DNA from: Spirosoma sp.
GTDB lineage: Bacteria > Bacteroidota > Bacteroidia > Cytophagales > Spirosomataceae
Assembly: GCA_028288385.1 (NCBI GenBank)
Contig: JAQBNX010000634.1
Span: 1-5,463, forward strand
Direction: 5' to 3'
DNA length: 5,463 bases
Position 1 is the stretch's first letter, and every line of letters begins with the position of its first letter. A program made the translations under genes and the position numbers. This document shows positions 4,159 to 5,463 of the stretch, one piece after another. The notes below the pieces were generated by a model. It had not been told where the DNA came from, did not search any database, and saw only the letters and a list, made by a program, of their open reading frames with translations.

Positions 4159-5463
4159 ATGCTGTTTAATTCGCTTCATTTTCTTTTATTCTTTGTTTTT
4201 ACCACACTGGCCTATTTTAGCCTGCCACAACGCGGGCGGTGGGGGTTGCTGCTGATAGCCAGTTGTTATTTTTATATGACGTTCATTCCGGTATACCTGC
4301 TCATTCTGGGAGCAGTTATCCTGATTGACTACGTTGCTGGTATCTACATCGAGCGGTCGCAGGGTTCCCGCCGGAAGTTGCTACTGGTCATTAGCTTGAT
4401 TGCCAACATAGGCCTGCTGGCCTTTTTTAAATATTACAATTTCTTCAACGAGCAAATTACACTGGCGTTGTCGGGCTTTGGCCTGGACAACCCCGTTCCC
4501 ATGCTCGACGATTTGATTCCCGGGATTGTGTTGCCCATTGGCCTGTCGTTTCACACCTTCCAGTCCATTAGTTACACCATCGAAGTATACCGGGGGAACC
4601 AGAAAGCTGAGCATAATCTCGGCGTATATGCGCTCTACGTGCTATTTTACCCACAGTTAGTGGCTGGTCCTATTGAACGCCCCCAGAACATCCTGCATCA
4701 GTTTCATGCGTTTCAGCCATTCGACTGGACGCGGGTACGCTATGGTTTGCTACTGATGGCGGGTGGTTTTGTCAAGAAGGTAGTCATTGCCGACCGGATG
4801 GCACTGGTCGTTGATCCGGCCTTTGGTCATGCCAATACCGCTAATGGTTCGACGCTGTTACTGGCGGCTGTGTTCTACTCAATCCAGATTTACTGCGACT
4901 TTTCGGGCTACACAGACATTGCCATCGGGGCTGGACAGGTGTTGGGCATTCGAATGATGAAAAACTTCGATACGCCTTACCTGGCTGCTTCCATCGCCGA
5001 TTTCTGGCGTCGCTGGCACATTTCGCTGTCAAGCTGGTTCCGCGACTACGTCTACATTCCCCTGGGAGGAAACCGTCGGTCAACGGCCCGTACGAACCTG
5101 AACACCTTTACTATATTTGGGTTAAGCGGTCTATGGCACGGAGCCGACTGGAAGTTTATCATTTGGGGACTTTTGCACGGTTTTTACCTGGTTATCGGCC
5201 AAATCTGGTTCCGTCGTCGCTCAGAAAACCTGGTGCCCATTCAGCAGAAATCGCAACTGAACGGCTGGGCGGGACACCGCATGAACCAGTTGCTGACGTT
5301 TGCCCTGGTCACCTTAACCTGGGTGTTTTTTAGGGCCGCCAGCACCAGTGATGCCCTCCTGATTCTCGGCAAAATATTGACGGTTAACCCAACGGCTCCC
5401 ATTGAAACGCCTATACAGCCCGCCGAGTTAGCCTTTTGTGGCTTATTAATAGGTGGGCTGCTG
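4159..5463 (+). CDS. MBOAT-family O-acyltransferase, AlgI-like (3' end outside window)
   Basis: This is an integral membrane O-acyltransferase that, like alginate O-acetyltransferase AlgI and the peptidoglycan enzyme PatA, passes acetyl groups across the cytoplasmic membrane for addition to an extracellular polymer. The 435 visible codons are uninterrupted and run off the window; AlgI-type proteins are usually about 460-520 residues, so only the tail is missing. The start MLFNSLHFLLFF at ATG 4159 is typical of the family. Diagnostic blocks in order are PIGLSFHTFQSISYTIEVYRG, YPQLVAGPIERP (165-175), IQIYCDFSGYTDIAIG (242-257), FWRRWHISLSSWFRDYVYIPLGGNR (282-306) and LWHGADW (325-331). His327 in the last block corresponds to the conserved catalytic His of MBOAT enzymes, and His287 is also conserved in this branch. 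Many hydrophobic segments span the whole length. The polymer acceptor cannot be told from this sequence. An SGNH/AlgJ-like partner is often encoded next door and could lie downstream. Confidence 0.95.
   Translation, partial: MLFNSLHFLLFFVFTTLAYFSLPQRGRWGLLLIASCYFYMTFIPVYLLILGAVILIDYVAGIYIERSQGSRRKLLLVISLIANIGLLAFFKYYNFFNEQITLALSGFGLDNPVPMLDDLIPGIVLPIGLSFHTFQSISYTIEVYRGNQKAEHNLGVYALYVLFYPQLVAGPIERPQNILHQFHAFQPFDWTRVRYGLLLMAGGFVKKVVIADRMALVVDPAFGHANTANGSTLLLAAVFYSIQIYCDFSGYTDIAIGAGQVLGIRMMKNFDTPYLAASIADFWRRWHISLSSWFRDYVYIPLGGNRRSTARTNLNTFTIFGLSGLWHGADWKFIIWGLLHGFYLVIGQIWFRRRSENLVPIQQKSQLNGWAGHRMNQLLTFALVTLTWVFFRAASTSDALLILGKILTVNPTAPIETPIQPAELAFCGLLIGGLL

Noticed and set aside
4381..5333. Minus-strand and other-frame ORFs across 4381-5333
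   Set aside because: All overlap the intact MBOAT reading frame, which carries family motifs throughout; they are shadow frames.

Overview
The window looks chromosomal and most likely comes from a Bacteroidota member of the Cytophagales, close to Spirosoma and its relatives. This is inferred from protein style, not from a database search. The supporting signs are a secreted F-rich pentapeptide-type protein with a 'GDLDLT' N-terminal motif, a DUF748 membrane-anchored protein of the Bacteroidota type, AT-rich start regions with no Shine-Dalgarno sequence, and frequent CGG/CGT arginine and CTG/TTG leucine codons at moderate GC. There are no rRNA or tRNA genes, CRISPR arrays, insertion sequences or integrases.

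Layout. Bases 2-133 are the C-terminal end of an unrecognised gene. A short regulatory-looking gap follows, with three copies of the heptamer TAAGTGC, two of them forming a perfect 12-bp inverted repeat. Next come a PD-(D/E)XK nuclease of the exodeoxyribonuclease VIII-like family (214-999) and a small, strongly acidic protein of unknown function (1090-1437). These are closed by a strong intrinsic terminator (1465-1504). A secreted protein with a 22-residue, F-rich pentapeptide-type repeat follows (1566-2345). After it lies a DUF748/AsmA-like membrane-anchored protein with a strongly basic C-terminal tail (2442-3650). A small exported Arg/Gln/Pro-rich protein is on the minus strand (3686-3967), convergent with the DUF748 gene. 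A 191-bp divergent intergenic region separates it from an AlgI-type MBOAT O-acyltransferase (4159 to the window edge, open at the 3' end).

How the genes relate. The nuclease and the acidic protein form the only obvious candidate transcription unit with a shared terminator. The nuclease family is best known from phages and from recombination modules, so this pair may be a remnant or a domesticated part of one, but no second phage gene is visible. The remaining four genes are envelope-related: two exported proteins, one membrane-anchored protein and one polysaccharide or peptidoglycan O-acetylation enzyme. Nothing in the sequence ties them into one pathway.

No gap exceeds 300 bp; the largest is 3968-4158. 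I do not see a clear, previously undescribed multi-gene system. The best leads are the three-copy heptamer/hairpin ahead of the nuclease, the nuclease-acidic protein pairing, and the polybasic tail on the DUF748 protein.
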